Assembly (NCBI GenBank): GCA_008501785.1
Contig: QQUD01000198.1
Location: 1-9,533 of the forward strand
Direction: 5' to 3'
Origin: Chloroflexota bacterium
GTDB taxonomy: Bacteria; Chloroflexota; Anaerolineae; Promineifilales; Promineifilaceae
DNA: 9,533 bases
The stretch's first letter is position 1, and each line of letters opens with the position of its first letter. Positions 7,001 to 9,533 of the stretch are shown in pieces. The translations under genes were made by a program, and so were the position numbers. The notes beneath the pieces were generated by a model, which worked only from the letters and a program-made list of their open reading frames with translations, did no database searches and had not been told where the DNA came from.

Positions 7001-9181
7001 ATTTCGCAAATCTTGATACCCATCATCAAACAACTTTTCCAACTTCAAACAATTATCACATTCAGTTAACAACCGATCCCAAGCTGGAACGCGATCTGGC
7101 CATTCATCCCGGAATAGGCTCAACAAATTTTGATAAGCTGCAATGCCATCTTGCCAGCGCAACATTTGATAATGCTCAAACGCCTGTTGCTCTAATTGAG
7201 CCAACATCGCCATTTGACCAGCCCTATAGCCATCTTTTTTATAATTCGGGTCTTTTGTTCCAATACGATTAAAAGCTCGCTGAGCTTCCATCCAATTTTC
7301 ATTTTGTAGATGTATTAACCCACGCTCAAAGTATTTACCCGAATCAGCTTCGATCAATGCCTTATCAAGCGCGTCCTCCCACTGAGATTGACGGGAATCC
7401 TCTGGAAATTCTCGCAGCAAATTTCTATACAGCGGCTCTACAATATCCCACTCACCTTCTTGTTCTGCCCGGTGTGCCTCATTTTGCCATGTTAATATTT
7501 GCAATTCCGGCCGCAGCACATCCGCCTTTTCACTTTCTGAAATTTCTTCATAAGCATATATGGCCATCTCTAATTCAACTTGTGCCTGGGGCAAATCGCC
7601 GCGCCTTTGTGCAGCTTCACACTGTTTCCGTGCTTTTTCCGCACGCCCCAGCAAAATCACATTTCGAATTTCCCGAGCATCTTGTTCATTAGGTGAAATA
7701 GAGAGCGCCCTCTCCACAGCTAACAAAGCGCCATCCTCATCATCGATCTCTTCCTGTAACTTCGCTTTTTGAATAAGGACACGAGCCAATGTATATCGTG
7801 TTTCTTTTTTATCGAGGTCGTAAGCTTTTTCAAGATTTTCAATCGCTGCATCGATCTGATTTAAGGAAACCAGCGCTTCACCCAATTCTAATCGCGCACG
7901 GTAGTGATTGGAATTATGCTCCAAGGCACTACGAAATTGGGTTACTGCATTTTCAGGTTGATGATCAGCCAATAATTTGCGACCGGCCTGATATAAATCA
8001 TTGGCAACAGGGTGTACTTCATCAAGTCTAACTTTTAAATCTTGTAAACGCTGTTCTTGTAAAACCCATCGTTGAAATAACTCAATGGCAAACTTATATT
8101 TCTCCGGTTTTTCTGTTTGCACTAACACACGCCGTTTCAGTAGATATTGAGAAGCTTTTTCCACCTCACTGGTGCGCAAACGAGCAGCATATTGTGTGAT
8201 CACCTGCATCACGTCATCTTCCGACAGGGTTGTGTTTCGCTGTTCATCTTCCTTGGCAAATGCCACTAAATATATTTGTTCAGCCAGCGTCAATCCATTC
8301 CACAGCCACTCAATTGCACTCTTACCCTTAGCAAGGGCTTCTGGTATGGCATCTTCCACATCTTGTGCTGTAATGATCGGAGGGGGGGCTGAAACAGCCT
8401 CTCGATTATATGCTTTATCCCAAATACGCTGGCACAATAGTTGCGTGAGATATGGATGTCTATTTGTCAGAGTCAAGATTTGATCAACCGTATCATCTGC
8501 AAATTGCAGTGATCCATCTTTCTCTGCCTGGTTGACTAAATCAGTAGCACCTTGTGCATCACTGAATACCCACACCTCATGTGTGCTGGCCCCTTTCAAT
8601 GTTGCGCCAAAATCTGTGTTTAAATCTTCGGCCTGTCTACCAACAACAAATACAAATTTTATTTGCACCTCTTCATTTAGCAAACGACGCAAGAAGGGAA
8701 AAAAAGATTTCGCAGCAGCAGTTTCTGGCAGTTGTTCTTTTTGGAACTGCTCCAGCACATCAAATTCATCAAGCAACAGCACAAGCTGCTGCTTTTCATC
8801 TAAAGTTTCTTGAATTTTAGGCAAGAACTCACGGCGAAAAAAATTACCCTGATCATCCATTAAATCCCGATCAGGCCAATCCGTGTCGGCCTTTTCCGCA
8901 ATTTCATCAGCAAGATCAGCCAAAACTTGACCAAGGGGTATCTTTGCCATGTCCTGAAGCTCAAAATAAATTGGGAAATAGTGAGCAGGATCAAGTGTTC
9001 GCTTTAACTTATGCAAAAAGGACGATTTACCAATTCGCCGCTGCCCAAACAGCACAATGGCATTAATGCCCGGATTGCGCAAATCGTTTTTAACCTCTCG
9101 CATTAAATGGGTTCGTCCAAAAAATCCACGATCATTTAATAATGTAGGACCAGCAATATAGGGATTAAATAGGTCAGTCAT
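4064..9181 (-). CDS. Giant STAND-like NTPase with winged helix, TPR repeats, one membrane helix and double WD40 propeller
   Basis: The protein has 1705 residues. Residues 1-285 are a P-loop NTPase: an N-terminal 'NPYIAGP...FFGR' box, Walker A GQRRIGKSS (46-54), Walker B LVLLLDEFD (133-141), a 'FVFVVGRQ' strand (176-183) and a 'RHPYLTQLLC' helix (241-250), as in STAND/nSTAND-type ATPases. Residues 290-376 look like a winged helix ending 'YKFAIELFQRWV'. Residues 390-915 are TPR-type helical repeats. Residues 929-953 form one hydrophobic membrane helix, followed by a Val/Pro/Thr-rich linker (about 955-1020). From 1048 to the end there are 14 WD40-like blades, enough for two seven-bladed propellers. 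The ATG at 9181 has GAGGGGG six bases upstream. The gene follows another minus-strand gene by 25 bp, suggesting an operon. The propeller part is visibly more AT-rich than lipA/lipB. A sensor or signalling role, possibly defence or regulated death, is inferred from the architecture only. Confidence 0.88.
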   Translation of the reverse strand: MTDLFNPYIAGPTLLNDRGFFGRTHLMREVKNDLRNPGINAIVLFGQRRIGKSSFLHKLKRTLDPAHYFPIYFELQDMAKIPLGQVLADLADEIAEKADTDWPDRDLMDDQGNFFRREFLPKIQETLDEKQQLVLLLDEFDVLEQFQKEQLPETAAAKSFFPFLRRLLNEEVQIKFVFVVGRQAEDLNTDFGATLKGASTHEVWVFSDAQGATDLVNQAEKDGSLQFADDTVDQILTLTNRHPYLTQLLCQRIWDKAYNREAVSAPPPIITAQDVEDAIPEALAKGKSAIEWLWNGLTLAEQIYLVAFAKEDEQRNTTLSEDDVMQVITQYAARLRTSEVEKASQYLLKRRVLVQTEKPEKYKFAIELFQRWVLQEQRLQDLKVRLDEVHPVANDLYQAGRKLLADHQPENAVTQFRSALEHNSNHYRARLELGEALVSLNQIDAAIENLEKAYDLDKKETRYTLARVLIQKAKLQEEIDDEDGALLAVERALSISPNEQDAREIRNVILLGRAEKARKQCEAAQRRGDLPQAQVELEMAIYAYEEISESEKADVLRPELQILTWQNEAHRAEQEGEWDIVEPLYRNLLREFPEDSRQSQWEDALDKALIEADSGKYFERGLIHLQNENWMEAQRAFNRIGTKDPNYKKDGYRAGQMAMLAQLEQQAFEHYQMLRWQDGIAAYQNLLSLFRDEWPDRVPAWDRLLTECDNCLKLEKLFDDGYQDLRNGRLSEAQQKFAELLNEENAYERNGRLASDLLQETEEKIRIRDAFEQVGDWHGAKAEYQQLLNLSQLEEEKIAWRTEIARCTRAEDIVKLFYDAKKHLAQEEWEKAQQAFAEIVHYQPDYALQGELASDLLNRAVGQKPDRIDQQFHVGVAHLEAKEWSEARLALADVVYQQPAYEQNGRRAVQLLEQANNEGIPTKTFELRQMWIGIAAIGIVSILIGVLIQGLLVASNPNTELTPTTGMEITEVIVEVTHPVTRIVEVPGEIVQVPVTVFATVIAEEIFPVPIPFEPTPMPTQVEIKNRSVITNGIKEVEQIFVATGGTTNSVAFAPLLDTGLIAVASSKGVDLFVQKKDAWQFQVNENLLSNVNKIVFTHAPEGTLLLAAALDNGDIRLWEVDTTNYDLTPYKPPISSEQDAPPILSQSGRVIDLAFSKDDLILASVNDSGDVALWCMNDGTDILLPIENIGNNGQVIFYPEVEGNDPWQSALFTTGTDGEASLLHAWRIALDDMADCDPASNNGTELASLPPIEDILINDLAFTDDGTRLGAATNNSGVLFWGVSNIDSSSVTLDPQEEPLNPGTSLKSLDFMPYSEERAVDSEYLVTGSVDGLIETWDVDKNLVKPLQRVTSNGVSANSVAFSPNLPIIGYALESQGARLAFANIQSAAIRSSTISTFAVATNINEGIIATGYSDGSIQTQSFDGNILNANLGIEGNSEISNLHFYDVEDNCEKVLVATAGNALRLWRINSDNEFNPIGEVSEFDFSINAVDVACHQEMLYFAIANEKPHVIIKNLEGEALIEPSPFYPPNDFPSSISSISLTSVSDEKLLLVVGFNGNFSPRWWNLKDSTGLANRLDQTPIRHIVFSPDASSIIAMTNSGELLVWNKAGDGYSFDTSEQLSIPFDSVDKTALWALDKNDFLIVSTKLTDTTNDNLLFWDKAAVISGEPNTQNSSTKVIFISSDGSLITTLTNKEQIILWGVQD

Positions 9182-9206
9182 CCGTTACCCCCTCTGAGGA
9201 AACTCG

Positions 9207-9533
9207 TTAAGATAGAACTTCTAGCATCTTGTTCCACTGCTCTTTGCCTAGCCATGGTTTCTCTATTTTTTTAGGGAACCATCTATCGTACTTTTGCAAT
9301 TCATGATTTTCGGGAAGAAATACATCAATAAACCACCAAACAATTGCTTGTGGAATAATTTTCCAAGTTGTTTTCGAGTTAACTTGTAATCCTGGTAAAT
9401 TAACCGACTCTTGTTTAGTTATTATTCCCGCTTTTTGCAGATTAATTAGATGCTGTCTCAGATTATTCAATTCACGAGATATGATAATTTTGCTACTTGT
9501 TTGTTCTGCAAGTGCTAACAGCAACAATATTTT
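9207..9533 (-). CDS. C-terminal part of a gene upstream of the giant NTPase; winged-helix-like
   Basis: This frame is open through the right edge (it reads Lys-Ile-Leu-Leu-Leu at the border), so the gene's beginning is outside the window; the only in-frame start candidate, TTG at 9527, is probably internal. The 108 visible residues begin with 'LLLALAEQT', continue with helices 'ISRELNNLRQHLINLQKAGIITKQ' (split here by position: about residues 18-41) and a beta-hairpin-like stretch with 'TTWKIIPQAIVWWFIDVF', then a basic, Trp-rich tail. This helix-helix-wing order resembles a winged helix. The phrase 'tWkI.p.aivWWf' matches in style the end of the winged helix in the neighbouring giant protein ('YKFAIELFQRWV'), so it may be the C-terminus of another STAND/AAA-type ATPase. 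No catalytic residues are visible. The 25-bp gap to the next gene suggests co-transcription. Confidence 0.6.
   Translation of the reverse strand, partial: KILLLLALAEQTSSKIIISRELNNLRQHLINLQKAGIITKQESVNLPGLQVNSKTTWKIIPQAIVWWFIDVFLPENHELQKYDRWFPKKIEKPWLGKEQWNKMLEVLS

Noticed and set aside
1..9533. CRISPR array, tRNA, rRNA or transposase gene
   Set aside because: No regularly spaced direct repeats of CRISPR type, no cloverleaf or rRNA motifs, and no transposase-like protein were found on either strand.

Overview
The window reads as an ordinary chromosomal stretch from a mid-GC, environmental bacterium, most likely a member of the Chloroflexota. That placement is inference. It rests on the large membrane-spanning NTPase/TPR/WD40 protein, its Val/Pro-rich post-membrane linker, the style of the esterase and of the 'NLDFE' domain, and an over-represented ACGGCCGT palindrome. 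No rRNA, tRNA, CRISPR array, transposase or phage gene was seen.

Layout. (1) Positions 3-518 (+): the end of a gene encoding a carbohydrate-binding-like beta-sandwich domain, open at the left edge. (2) 519-776: no gene, but a strong hairpin (525-572) and a MITE-like inverted-repeat element (589-770). (3) 777-2477 (-): lipB then lipA, a two-gene operon for de novo lipoyl cofactor assembly. (4) 2478-2642: divergent intergenic region with a plausible lipB promoter and a large imperfect palindrome. (5) 2643-3878 (+): an unusual single-chain fusion of a P-loop kinase-like domain and an alpha/beta-hydrolase esterase. (6) 3879-4063: convergent intergenic region holding a 95-bp element with 13-bp terminal inverted repeats and 6-bp flanking direct repeats. 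(7) 4064-9181 (-): a 1705-residue protein with a STAND-like NTPase, a winged helix, long TPR-type repeats, one membrane helix and 14 WD40-type blades. (8) 9207-9533 (-): the C-terminal part of a gene immediately upstream of it and probably in the same operon, resembling a winged-helix domain.

How the genes work together. LipB transfers octanoyl groups from acyl-carrier protein to lipoyl domains, and LipA then inserts two sulfurs. The giant protein looks like a transmembrane sensor/signalling NTPase: repeats and NTPase on the cytoplasmic side, a double propeller probably outside. Its partner may be the protein cut off by the right edge. The kinase-esterase fusion has no obvious link to its neighbours.

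The best candidates for something undescribed are the giant NTPase/TPR/TM/double-propeller protein with its upstream winged-helix neighbour, the kinase-esterase fusion, the ACGGCCGT iterated palindrome accommodated in three different reading frames, and the small palindromic elements that occupy each intergenic gap of more than 100 bp. All identifications come from reading the sequence by eye; no database search was run.
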